Shown in pieces: positions 47,865 to 59,583 of a stretch of 64,000 bases of DNA (position 1 is its first letter; every line of letters begins with the position of its first letter). A program made the position numbers and the translations under genes. Source of the stretch: Nymphaea colorata (taxonomy: Eukaryota; Streptophyta; Magnoliopsida; Nymphaeales; Nymphaeaceae); assembly GCF_008831285.2 (NCBI RefSeq), contig NC_045139.1, positions 6,542,204-6,606,203 of the forward strand, given 5' to 3'. The notes under the pieces are model-generated. The model saw only the letters and a list, made by a program, of their open reading frames with translations. It was not told the origin of the DNA and made no database searches.

Positions 47865-50800
47865 ATGGCAGCGGCCAAGAACTCATTGTCTCTCAACTCC
47901 ATTCTCCTCCACTGGAAGCCATCTTTCTCTGGCCAATCCTCCTCCCCGCGTTTGGTTCCTCCTCGCCACTGCCTCCTCCCTTTCCTCTTCATCTTTTCCA
48001 TCTTCTTGGCGGTCCTCAAGTTCTCTTTCCTCATCTCAATTTCCGAAACACCTTCCACCTGCCATTCCTCCTCCTCCCTCATTTTCCGGTCAAAGGCCGT
48101 CTTATCGCCTGTCAAGAACACAAAGACCCTGGCTCCTGCTCTTGACGTAGATAACCTTCCGCTGGACGAGCGGGCGTTCTGGCAGCAACCGGACGGCGGC
48201 AGGTTCCGCTCCTGCCTCCAGTTTAGCCTCGAGTACAGGAAGGCCTCCAGTGCAATTGCCGCGGAGAAAAGGAGGTTCTTGATGGTGGTTGTGTCCGGGA
48301 AACTGGGCCAACAGAAGAACGAGATTGTTGATGCGGTTGTCATAGCAAGAATTCTTGGTGCAGCTCTGGTGTTGCCGATCTTGGAGGCCAATTCTCTGGG
48401 AAAAGACGACAGGTAAACAAAGGAAGACATTTTTGTTTTCTTGGTGGTTCTTGTGGTGATGGTGATGAAGATCTTCCCTTACATTACAATTTAACCATCA
48501 GTTGGTTAATTCCTTTATTTTCGTTACTTTGGTTTGGCGCGCCAGATTTCGTGAAAGTGACAACTAACTCTGAGCTAGTCTGCTTATTTTTGCAGGTCTT
48601 GACAGCGAGATTTTTACAGAAATCGATTTGCATTAAAGTAATATTTGATTTTTTTTATTGGAATAAGATATTTCAGATCGAACTGGCATTTTTCATGTGA
48701 CAATTGTACCACGGATTATCAGTTTTAAGTTTTTTTTGGTATGGTGCCAAGATTTCAACTTATGCAGAGATCTTATGAGTAAACCGATATCGGTCATTGA
48801 GGCAGAAGTTGATTCGTGTATATATATATATATATAAAATTTTTCTCTTTACCAAAATTTTTAAAAACTCTAACATGCCTCTCTCTTTCTTTCTCTCTCT
48901 CTCTCGTTGTTCTTTAAACTGACTAGGAAACGTAAGATCAATCACCTCATCTTGTGTAAAGGAACCACTCACTTGCATAATTGTTTGGAGGCCTTCTGAA
49001 TTTGGTGGTCAAATTTTTGCTTCAGACTCTTTCTATTAACTGTTTGTGGTGCGGCTATTTGTGTCAATGATATACATTCTCATTGAAGGTGCTATTAGCG
49101 TTTGCACTTTTTTTCGTCAATGTGTGGATGTTGAGTATTAAATTTGACGTTCTTGGTTCTATTAGATTATCTATGAGATTGTAATATAAGGTGCTGATTC
49201 TTAGTTCTCAAATTGAATATGCAGTGCTGATTTCGGTGACATATTCGACGTAGAGCACTTCAAAGAAACATTGAAATCTGACGTGCGGATAGTTTCTTCA
49301 CTCCCATCATCACACTTGGGATACAAAGCAGTTGCAGAACGCATTCCTTTTCATGCTACCCCCCTATGGATTAGATCAAGATTCAAACCAAAGGTGAGGG
49401 ATTGTTGAATGGCGATTCTTCCGTTTCCAAGTCGAGGAAGATGATTTTCTATTTTCCATCGTGTGGTTTGCTACTTTGTTTTAGTTGTTTTTTTAATACA
49501 GTTCAAAATAACTTGTTCCTCCTTTGTGGGAATTGAGATCTTTTTCACGTATTTTCTGCATGACCTCAATAATGATTTGCTGCATCTAAAATGTGGAATA
49601 ACCAGAAACCGTCATTATGTCTCCAAACGTCACGCTTTCAAAGAGAAGAAATTCTGCTTCTTTGATGGTTTATGTGACATTAATTCTTCTATATATTGCG
49701 GTTAATAACATAGTTATTACTTTTTATTGTCCTAATTGTTTCGTGCTCTCGTTGTTCTCTTCTTTTTCTTTAGTTAAACAAGCATGGAGCCCTGCTCTTG
49801 AAGGGGATATACTTAAAACTGTCCAGAAATCTGCCTCTAGACCTCCAAAGGCTTCGGTGTAAGGTGTAATTCCCACTTTACATTTTCTCATTAGACTGCT
49901 ACTTTGGAAGGTAAACATGATCAAGTATCTGTTCTTCCAAAAGCAAGCTGTATACTTTAGGCCCTTCTTCCCTTGGAACCATATTCTCATTTGAACAGCT
50001 CCGATTTTGGTGATTAATTTAGAACTGACATCAGGTGAAAGGGCCTTTCTTTACTGATCACATTGAGAATACGCTTCCTGTTTCTGTTGGCATGTAGGTG
50101 GCCTTCCAGGCACTCAGGTTTGCGGCTGATATCAGGGAGACAGGAAGCAGGTTAGCAGACAGGATGCGGGCGGACGGCCCTTACATTGCACTTCATCTGA
50201 GGCTGGAGAAGGATGTTTGGATCCAGACTGGGTGCCTGCCGGGTCTCTCTTCCAAACACGATGCGCTGATTGCCGGCATGATCCGGAGGAGGCGGCCGGA
50301 AGCCATTAGCAGCAGCTTGAACATGAGCCATCACCAACGCAGACTGTCTGGTCTCTGCCCACTCAACGCTGGTGACGTTGCCAGGTACTTAACCTGCTGG
50401 AAATTGGCCAGCCGGTTGGCTTGCCTTTGCTTGGGTCTGGTCTGAGAAAACTGTGTGCAGGTTGCTGAAGGCTTTGGGTGCGCCGGCAAGTGCTGGGGTC
50501 TACTGGGGCGGCGAGTCCCCTTTCGGTGGCTCCCATGCCCTCGAGCCTCTCGCCGACCGCTTCCCTCACTTGACCACCATGGAGGCGCTTGCCCACCCCG
50601 GCGAATTGGAACCGTTGATGAACAGGTCATCTGCTCTGGATGCCGTAGATTACACCGTCTTCCTTGCCAGCCATGTTTTCATGGCCTCCCACGATGGGAG
50701 CATGGCCCAGGCCATGAAGGTCCTCTCTCTCTCTCTCCCCAAAAATATTCGGTCGTTTAAATGGTATACCAAAATATTCTGGGCTTCTAGCGTTCAAATC

Positions 50801-51186
50801 AGATTTGATAAGAAGCAGAAGATTAATGATTTTATGTTGTTTTAGTCGTAAAATCCAATTAATACATTCCAAATTCATATCATATTTTGCTTGCCAAGAG
50901 TTATGATTTTAGTGACTCAAAACTGGCTGATTGACATAACAAGCTGAAAAATGTCCAGGGCCACAGAGCTTTTGCCGGCCACCGGAAATCCATAGAGCCG
51001 AATAAAAGAGCCATGGCAGCGGCGGCGCCACTACCCGAGGTGGAGTTCGCTGACATCATGAAGCTTGCACACCGGAACTCGGTTGGTCAGCCGGAACCAA
51101 GGGCCGGCAGGCAGCGCAAGGACGTGACCGCGTGTCCTGTGCCTGAATGCGTGTGCAAGGGCCATGGATCAACACCTGCTTGGTGA
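47865..51186 (+). CDS. O-fucosyltransferase family protein (plant GT106/DUF246 type), Golgi
   Basis: Six exons (47865-48412, 49225-49393, 49774-49863, 50098-50384, 50461-50719, 50959-51186) give 526 residues. One hydrophobic segment near residues 36-60 (LLPFLFIFSIFLAVLKFSF) suits a type II signal anchor, placing the catalytic domain in the Golgi lumen. Family hallmarks follow: GGRFRSCLQFS, LMVVVSGKLGQQKNEIVDAV (nucleotide-sugar loop), HFKETLKSDVRIVSSLPS, YIALHLRLEKDV (HxR region), VYWGGES, and FLASHVFMASHDGSMAQAMK followed by GHRKSIEPNK. The ending CPVPECVCK is also typical. The architecture resembles the MSR1/MSR2 and OFUT groups; which acceptor glycan or protein it modifies cannot be decided from sequence. 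The exon after 50097 is GC-rich compared with its introns. Confidence 0.9.
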
Positions 51187-51931
51187 TCAAATTTTCATCA
51201 CTAATGAGCTTAGTAGATTTGGGTTGAAATCTTGATCCTTTTCAAGAGTTAACTGCTTTTTTCAGCTGAGAAAGTGCAAAGCCGCATTACCTTCCTAGTT
51301 CCTACTTGTGGCACGGTTTTGTCTTTGAAGGGAAGATCATAGAATGGAAAATGGTAACCTGACACTTGAATTGAAGAATGTGTTCACCCTTCATATACCA
51401 CCATGGAAAGAAAAATGAACCAAACAGTTTTGGCTCACGATCTTCAATGAATTTGTCCACTGAAATATGCAAGCACAAACTCTAAGATACTCGAGAAATG
51501 AAGAGAAGATGAGGTGATAATCATCCTTGGCACCACCATTAATAAACCGATCATTCATCACCATAAGCATGCATACAAATGCAAATGATGTGATCAGCTA
51601 TAGTAAGTCCATTAAATTTATAATAGTTAAGTACCTTTTCTTGTGGCATGCGACTAATATCTAAATATTGCAAATGGAAGCAATTCAAAAACTTAACGAC
51701 CTTGTGTTTGTTAAAATGAGGATCCTCGATGTCCTCAAATGAGAGGTTTTTAGGGGGGGAAGTGAATTTGAGATCCACATTTTCTACTATTTGTTTGAAC
51801 AGTGGGTCTCGACCCAAAAGAGGATTTGAGATCAGGGGATCTCAGATCCACAAGGAAACGAAAGAGAGCCCCGGATCTCAAACTCCCAGACCTTCAAAAT
51901 AGTGATTGTTAATCCGAAGATCCACACAGAT

Positions 51932-51957
51932 TTTGGCGGGAAACACATGGCGCGAAA
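51932..51957 (+). promoter_or_regulatory. Pair of E2F-type sites
   Basis: TTTGGCGGGAAA (51933-51944) is a canonical E2F site on the plus strand. GGCGCGAAAA just downstream (about 51949-51958) reads TTTTCGCGCC on the other strand, also an E2F-type match. They sit at the head of the GC-rich island preceding the DNA polymerase alpha subunit B gene, a kind of S-phase gene that plant E2F factors commonly control. Confidence 0.6.
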
Positions 51958-52158
51958 AGGAAAAGAAAAGAAAAACGGGCGGGATGGGGGAGAAGGTTTT
52001 ACGAGTGCCCTGCCGTCCGGACGGCCTTTCTTCTTTCTTGCGTGCCCGGAGAGCCCGCCTGGGTTCACCGTTGCCTGAGCCATCCTCTGCCAGACTCCGA
52101 CGAGGTTCTCTCTCTCTCTCTCTCTCTCTTTTTCTATATCTGTATATGTGTGTGGCGC

Positions 52159-52320
52159 GGCCGGAGAATAGGGGCTGAAACAGAGACCCTAGTCTCTCTC
52201 TCACACTATTTCGGCAGGAGACGAGGGGCTGAAATGCAACCCCTAATCTCTCTCTCGCCCTGTGCTTTTGGCCGGAGGAGAGGGGCTGAAGCGCTGACCC
52301 TGATCTCTCTGCTGCCTTCA
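52159..52320. repeat. Three ~54-57-bp tandem copies in the probable leader
   Basis: Units begin GGCCGGAGAATAGGGGCTGA (52159), GGCAGGAGACGAGGGGCTGA (52213) and GGCCGGAGGAGAGGGGCTGA (52270). Each carries an internal ACCC(T/C)(A/G)(A/G)TCTCTCT-like block. Copies are diverged but clearly related. Confidence 0.75.
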
Positions 52321-54182
52321 TAGCGACGGATGGAGATGCCCATGATGAACGCCCGTTGCCTTGTAACTCCTATATGGCTAAATTCTGTTCAACTTATATT
52401 ATATGCCAACACATATATATCTAGATGCCTCTTTACACGTTTGCATGTGGGGGCAGTGGCTTGCACACGTATTTTATTTTACTCTTTTTGTTCAACATTT
52501 GGAATATTTCTATGCACGAAAGAGTTTGGGATTGTTATCTTGATCTTTGCAAGTAAATTAAGCAGAATTTCCTGTATGTTCCTTTGTCACATATGTTTAT
52601 TATTTGCCTTAATTTGACCGTTTGAAGCAATGGGGGGACTGCCATGGCAGATTGCAAGTTATAAAGTGCAGAGCAGAATTTATACTTTAAAGAAATTCCA
52701 TCTAATTGGGATCGCATGATCGATATTCTGATCCAAGTTGACCATAAGTCTGATTTATTGACATAATTGTTTAAATCCCATGAATCCAACTTCAAATCAG
52801 AGCATGCATATGAGCCGTCTTGGTTTATGTTTAAATCAATTTGAGTCCATGTTAAATTCAAAGCATACTCAGCACATATATTTTTGTTTCCAAAACAATT
52901 TTAAATAATTTAAACATATTGAAATCATAAAAAGAGAAAATTGGCTGATACATACTGGACATCGTTATGAACTTTAATGCATTTTCCATGTTGCTGTTCT
53001 GGATAATTTTAAAGTCCTTGAAGACAGCAACTAAAATGTATATCTGCACCTCTGAAACCCTAGAAACCCGTCTGCTTGGTGAAAGTTAGAGGTTGAATAT
53101 TGCATTTTCAAATATTGTAATTCAGTGGCAGTGTCAGTTTTTTTTAAGTTCTAGTTTTTCTGATGCCATTGATTGAACATTCCATTTAGTTGAGGAATTG
53201 ATCTCATTTAGCCTTTCAGCAAGGAACTGCCTCCAATTATTTGGTCGCTCATTTGTTCATTCCGTAGTGTCACATGGCATTGTATCTGATTTTTTTTTTT
53301 TTGCTGTGCAACGCTATTTCTCTCATCTCACTATTTGGTGGTGAAATTTGTGTTGTGAACTAGCCTTGCTGGTTAATTACTTCTACAAAGATAAAACTTC
53401 AGCAAATAAGTTTTAGCTAGCTAGTCAAGCCAACTATTTTACCCATGGCAAACAATGGGAAGAATTTTTCATATGATATGGCAGTGGATGGGATGTTAAA
53501 CTGTTTGTTAGTGCTTTTACTGAGATTAGTCTTTTCTATGCTTTGGAATGTGGTTTTGGGTCTATTTTCATGTTTCCTAGTCGTGCAATTATCAATATGG
53601 ATATAATTTTTTTCCATAGATATGTGCATGCATCAGATGGTGATTCTACTATGGGTAATATGGAAAAACTGGAGCTTGCTTGTGTCTTTGGACAAACAAT
53701 TGACATTGTTAATGGAAAATGTCACTTGAACCCAGTCAAATTGACACCCACAGACAAACAGATTGTCTTTTTCTTGTTCATGTTGATGTTTCATGTGATA
53801 TGGCATTAGAACTAGACTGATAACAACTAATAAAGAGAAAAATAAGTTTAGAAGAATTTGATAATATGTATGTATGCAAGTGGAGTGGAGTCTTCGCTTG
53901 CTTATGGCTAATTTTACTAATCTTCCAAGTGATGATCGGATTAAGAGTCAGGTTTAAAGAGATTGAACTAAAGAAATGGCATTTTAAAGATTTTCTTTTT
54001 CAGACGTTTGTTGATGTTGCAAATTTTTTGGAACCAACTGCCTTCCACAATAGCTGGCAGAATATCACAGTAGGGCTTGATGTTTGTTTTAACTCCATGA
54101 TCACCAGCATGCAGTTTATGTACCGTGAGACATGAGTTCTTGATTCCTTTGCTTTCCCCCTTTTTGCTGCCTAATTTTCCTG

Positions 54183-54230
<48 letters not shown>
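54183..54230 (+). repeat. (CT)7-(GT)17 microsatellite abutting a splice acceptor
   Basis: A CT tract changes into about 17 uninterrupted GT dinucleotides and is followed immediately by GCAG, a 3' splice-site signature, eight bases before the start codon of the polymerase gene. Confidence 0.85.
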
Positions 54231-54234
<4 letters not shown>

Positions 54235-54241
54235 AGGAGCT

Positions 54242-57200
54242 ATGGAAGAAGAGATCAAATCAGAGTTTGCTCACAATGGTTTCTCCCTTGATGCTAAAGA
54301 AGAAGAGGAGATCCTCAAGAAATGTAGGAAGAGTCAACCTTCCCCCCACCCCTTGCCTTTGTGTGTGTGCATGTGTTCAAAGTATTAACTCTCCTTGCCC
54401 ATTCTTTTATCAGGTGTGACATTTTGCATAAATTACAAGATGAGTGCTTCAGAACTCGTTTCTTGCTGGGAGGTTTACTACCTAAACATGTAAGTCAGAT
54501 CTCTTCTGATCTATTCCCTTCTTCCTTTGGCCCCAAATTCAGTATTGCTTCCTTTCTCTTCAATTTTTTCTGCTACCCATTTTATGCAATTTTTATCAAA
54601 CTCTCCTTGAAGACTTGGTCTTTGTCATGTGGTCCAGTAACTTGGTGGTCCTCTGTATTGATGTGGGTGTTCCTTTTCCTTTTTGTTTTTTTTTTTTTTC
54701 CGATTATGGTTTGAGTTCAGGCAAATTGCAGAAGGCGTGGTGCAAGATAGCTATATGAATGGTTTTCTACTTTTTATACAAAATGAGCAGAAAGAGAGCA
54801 TCCGTGAGGAGGAGCCTTATCTACACACTTATTACAGTAATGATGTTGATATGTAAGAACCATCGGATTCCCTCCTTTTGGTTTTTGATCATCTGAATTC
54901 TACGGGGTCATGGTATTCCTTGTTTATTGTCTAGTTAGTTTTCCATTGCTTTCAGAATTTTCTGTTTTTTGGCATGCAAAAAAGAATTTTGTGGTTCAGC
55001 TTAATCCAGAAATTCTATGAGAACGTTTTTTTATCTGTATACTACAAAATTCTGCCTATTAGTAAGTGGTCTGATGCAGTTGCAACTTCTATCCACTCCG
55101 ACCTGTTCTGTACATTAGTTTAATCACATGAGCTTATGCATTCTTGTAGATGTGATCTTATTCCCGAGTTGAAATGGTTAATATGTGTTGTTCAACTTAC
55201 ATGGGTGAACCCGAGCTCTCATGCTCTCTTCAAATTGGTTCAAAGGGAATTTTTGATGACCTAAAAAGGGGTTTAGGTGGGGGTAATAGATGATCTATTG
55301 AGCAGTTGGTTCTGTGTTAGAACTTAGAAGTAGAACCTAATGAACTGTTCACATACCTATGGCTCAAAAAGGGTTTTAGGCAGGGTAATAGGCAATTTGT
55401 TGAGCGTTTGGTCCTGTGTTAGAACTTGAAGTAGAGCCTAATGAACTGTGCACATACCTGAATATCTCTACCTACTCCCTGACCTCTTATTATTTCTTAA
55501 TCTGAAATAAAACGTGATGGTGATGTTCTTGTTTTCACATTTTGCATTCCATTGACTGCAAGAAGCCTCCCTTTACTGGAATATAGTGGATTGATCAACC
55601 ATCATTTGGACAAAAACCAATGCACTTTGATGACAAGCTTAGTAAATAACTAAAAATGTGGTTATGACCATTGCTATTGATGTGAAATCTGGTAGCAAGG
55701 TTAATCATGTTAGCAATCATTGTTATTGAACAATCAGATTTGTCACCTAGTTGTGATTTTGAGTTTGACATATTTCATGTTGTGAGACCCAATAACAAGC
55801 TTAGTTCATCTTAGTTAGCACTTAGCACTGTTGAACAATCAGACTTGTCTCGTTACTGTGATTATGCTTCTGCATGATAAAGAGAACATGGACCATTTTT
55901 GTGTTTGGCTCCAGAATTTATGTTATTGAATCTTCGTTCCTTTTTCCTGTGATCAAATGACAATAATTGTCAATGTCTTCATGCAGTGGAGAATACCTAT
56001 GTCTGATTGTGATTGCATATGTGGTCTCTTGAATGGAAATTTTCTGTTGTTTTAGGTTGCTAAATGATGAACATAAAGATAGCATTGAAGAGGTTGATGG
56101 TGCCAGGATAAGTGGCACATATCCTGATGAGTCATATGATTTTTCATCTCCTTCAAGAGTGGCCACTCCAGGAACCAATGGAAAACTTTCTTCTGGAAAG
56201 CCTTCTGCAACCAAAGTGCATCATATGACCCCTTTTGGGCAAAGGACCAATAAGTTTGTTTTGCAGTTTGAATTCAATCCTCCAAAAGTCGAGAATGGTA
56301 GAAAAGAAGGGGAAATTGATGATTCAGAAGATGATGTCATTAGAAGAGTTAAGCCTATAAAAAGGTGTTCATTGCATGTCCGAGAATTGGGGCCAAAGCC
56401 AGGTTGCAGATTCATGTATGATAGGATTAAGGATCGGGTAAAAGGCATATGCTTGCACTTGTCTCTTTTCTTTTGTAGGTTTACCAGCAGTAGTTGTCCT
56501 CGCTAAGAGAGTATATCTTATTTTCCCTTCGTAATAGTTTGAATCTCTTGAAGGCCGGATCAGGAGGCTAGCAACAGCTCTTCTAGCTTCTGGAAGTTTT
56601 GATGAAATAGTTGATGCAACCTCTGCCTCACAGGTGATTCCCTCCATATATTTATTAACTGACGTGTCTCTTTATCTGTTGTAAGCTTGTAGCCAATTGA
56701 GGTAATTTGACACAATCTGATATCAATTAATTTCAGAATAACTTGTTTAGTGTTGGAATGGTCTGCTGCGATGGTGATGGTCGTCTAAATGAGAAATCAA
56801 TCATATTACAGTGCAGGTATGTAACTGTTTTCTGCTCTTTTTCTCACCTTGGGTTGCAGATCTAGAAAATTTTCATCCTCAATAATCAAGTACTAAAGAT
56901 TGGGCGCTTGAGATTTTAATTTTATTTTGCTTCTTTAATAGTGTCGAACATTCTGGAGGGCGCCGCGTTCGTCTTGACCTCCAGAAATTAGTTCAGTATT
57001 CAGTATTTCCTGGTCAGGTGATTGCCTTTCTGCCACTGCTTACATCCAGAAAATGGCAAAGTCCGTCAACTGATATTTACCTGGTCTGATGTCCAGGTAG
57101 TTGGAGTTACAGGACACAACCCGAGTGGTCACTGTTTTGTTGTATCAAAGCTTGTTGACTCTTTCCCCCTACTTGGTCCTCCTCATGTAAATTATCCACC

Positions 57201-59583
57201 TGCAAAAAGGCCTGCCATTGACCCAGAGCCGGATTTGATGACCGACTCTGCTGCACCAAGAGAACTATCACTGGTATTATACTGCTCCTTTATCCCTCCA
57301 AGTGCCAGCTACAAGTTTTAGTGGCATCATCTATTATAAGTTTATAACCTTCACCACCTGCATATGCACTGGAACCAATAATTCTGGTCAATTGTGCAGT
57401 TAGGTGAACAAACATGATGCTTGTGTTATGTTGGTTGTGCAACTTGTTTGTGGTCATTGTCTGCTTTGCCAAAATCCTCTACCTGATTGTCATCAAGTCA
57501 TATTTCCTTTTTGTTTATTTTCTATTCTCATCCATTTAAATTGCATGTGGCTTTCTTGCAGATTATTGCAGCAGGCCCTTTTTGTACTTCTGATAATTTG
57601 TTTTATGAGCCATTTGTGGAGCTCCTTAGTTATGCAAGAAGAAATCAGTCTCATTTGCTATTGGTGAGTTAGATTGATATAAATCTCATTTCTGTCTTAT
57701 TCTATTATTTGGTTAGGTCCTTTGATTGACTTCCAACTTTTGGCAGTTGGGCCCATTCGTTGACTCAGAGCATCCACAAATAAAAAAAGGGACTGTTGAT
57801 AAAACCTTTGATGAAATTTTTGATGCGGAGATACTTGAAAGGGTTTGTGTTTCAAAATATTGCTATTTAAGCACCTAATGTGTTGATGTTTGTAACACTT
57901 TTCCCATCTAATTCCAGCTGCAAGATTACTGTGAGGATATGGGTTCTTCTGCTCGTGTTATTCTCCTTCCATCTACACGCGATGCCAACCATGACTTTGT
58001 GTTTCCTCAGGTAGTTGATTGAATTATTTGTTCCTGTACTTTCTGTTTGGTTTGTATCTTGGTGAAATTAATGGTCAGCATGTTCACATGTACCTCAGCC
58101 TCCATTCGACATCAGCACATCCAAGAACCACAATCACCAGGTAAGCATTTTCTTTACCCATAGCCATGTCTGCTTCCATTGGTAATGGTAGTAAGCTTGT
58201 TCTACGAATCAGTTGACATGCCTGTTTTTTTTGTTTTGGTATAGGTCTCGTGTCTTTCAAACCCAGGGATTTTCAGTGCAAATGAGGTAAATGTTCAGTT
58301 CATGTAATAATTTTCAGTTCATGTAATAATTTTTATCATGAAGTTACTGCACTTTTGGAAATTTTCAAATAATTTTTTCCTTTTTCATGGCGATCATGAT
58401 CTGATTGGGAGTTAAGACCATGACAAATCATTACAGTCCATGAAATTCACATCCTGTTCAGTATTTGAATCTGTTGATTGTTAATTGAAAAGAACCACAC
58501 AAGACTTGTTAAATGGTGATACAAGTTCTACCTGTATATGCTTTACAAATACTTTTCTGTTTCCTCTTGTAAGCAACTTCTCTGTGATATGCTCACAGAT
58601 TAGAATGATTGTTTACTTTCATCTGCAAAAATGCATTCTTATTTGGCTACACATTGTGCATGTTTGGTTCAAACATGTGAATATTTGATTATTTCATCCC
58701 AGTTTTCTTTGTTGCGTCTTTATAAAACTTGAGATCCTGCAGGTCACAGTCGGATGCTGCACAATGGATGTCCTAAAGCAACTTAGCAGTGAGGAAATAT
58801 CTAGGTTGCCTACAGATGGAACACAAAGTGATCGTCTTGGTCGGCTAGCTACTCACATATTAAACCAGCGGAGGTCTGCAAGAACATCATTTTAACCTGC
58901 ATAACTTGCTAATTCTAAAGGTAACTAATATTGTGGCACCATGCAGCTTCTATCCTCTCTACCCGCCATCAGTTGGGGTGCCTTTGGATCTTTCTCTTAC
59001 GCCTGAAGCTTTACAAATCCAATCAATTCCAGACATCCTAATTCTTCCCTCAGATCTTGCTCCTTTTGTCAAGGTAAGTACATTTTCATGTACACATGCA
59101 TATACATAACACTTGCATTATACACACACACACACACACAGAGAGTAATGTAGTGTTTAATGCTTTTCATTGCATACATAATATCTATATCTATATCCAC
59201 ATTCACATACAAATTTTGCACTTGCCAATAGTTTAGGCCTTCGTTTGGGTTCAATTGTGAATCAGATATGCTATTTGCTTAGCACCTTGTTTACCGCCAA
59301 TGCTGCGTAAAATCTTTGCTTATGGGATCTCATATTGCGATAGTTGGAGAAGGTCATAAATTGATTAGCCCCTTCTGCAAAGTAGTACACCTAGCACTCC
59401 ACGACATAATCGCCCTGTCTTTGACATGTATAGGTTCTGTCCTTCGGGCCAGAAGAAAGCATGATGCAATGCATGTGTTTGAACCCGGGTAGATTGGCAA
59501 AGGGGATCAATGGCGGTACCTTTCTGACAGTTAATTATAATGGTGATCCCGGCAAGAGTACTGCTTCCATCATGCGGATCTAG
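54242..59583 (+). CDS. POLA2: DNA polymerase alpha subunit B
   Basis: Sixteen exons (54242-54323, 54414-54489, 54721-54852, 56056-56437, 56538-56633, 56737-56816, 56942-57017, 57097-57273, 57562-57663, 57747-57842, 57918-58010, 58099-58140, 58245-58286, 58743-58873, 58947-59073, 59434-59583) give 627 residues, normal for the family. This is the regulatory B subunit of the polymerase alpha-primase complex that starts DNA synthesis at origins and on Okazaki fragments in the nucleus. The start MEEEIKSEFAHNGFSLD matches the N-terminal helical domain. A linker follows (VATPGTNGKLSSG; TPFGQRTNKFVLQF), then an OB-fold region (VVGVTGHNPSGHCFVVSKLV) and the inactive phosphoesterase-like domain (IIAAGPFCTSDNLFYEPFVE, LLLLGPFVDSEHPQIKKGT, ARVILLPSTRDANHDFVFPQ, SFYPLYPPSVGVPLDLS, LILPSDLAPFVK). 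It ends CLNPGRLAKGINGGTF. All exon phases agree and no break is seen. Confidence 0.95.
55261..55865. repeat. Two tandem duplications in intron 3 of the polymerase gene
   Basis: First pair: 55261-55362 and 55364-55464, sharing TCTGTGTTAGAACTT, GTAGA(A/G)CCTAATGAACTG and CACATACCT. Second pair: about 55690-55760 and 55790-55865, sharing TTGAACAATCAGA(T/C)TTGTC and flanking words. Both pairs are diverged and non-coding. Confidence 0.7.

Larger units (their letters stand above)
51187..54241. other. Upstream region and probable 5' UTR intron of polymerase alpha subunit B
   Basis: 51187-51540 is the 3' flank of the O-fucosyltransferase gene. 51900-52330 is a GC- and CT-rich island with E2F-type sites, a CT tract and a tandem repeat, and looks like a promoter and non-coding first exon. 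52330-54234 is AT-rich, lacks a coding exon and ends in a CT/GT tract plus CAG, so it is read as a 5' UTR intron; its donor could not be fixed. A minus-strand 88-codon ORF at 51551-51817 (MGRDPLFKQIVENVDL start) has no recognised domain. Confidence 0.5.

Noticed and set aside
47732-48430. 232-codon minus-strand ORF
   Set aside because: Antisense to exon 1 of the O-fucosyltransferase. The sense strand has family motifs and good splice sites; the antisense has none.
51551-51817. 88-codon minus-strand ORF between the O-fucosyltransferase and polymerase genes
   Set aside because: It reads somewhat protein-like, but no promoter, partner exon or domain was found. It is noted only in the intergenic entry.
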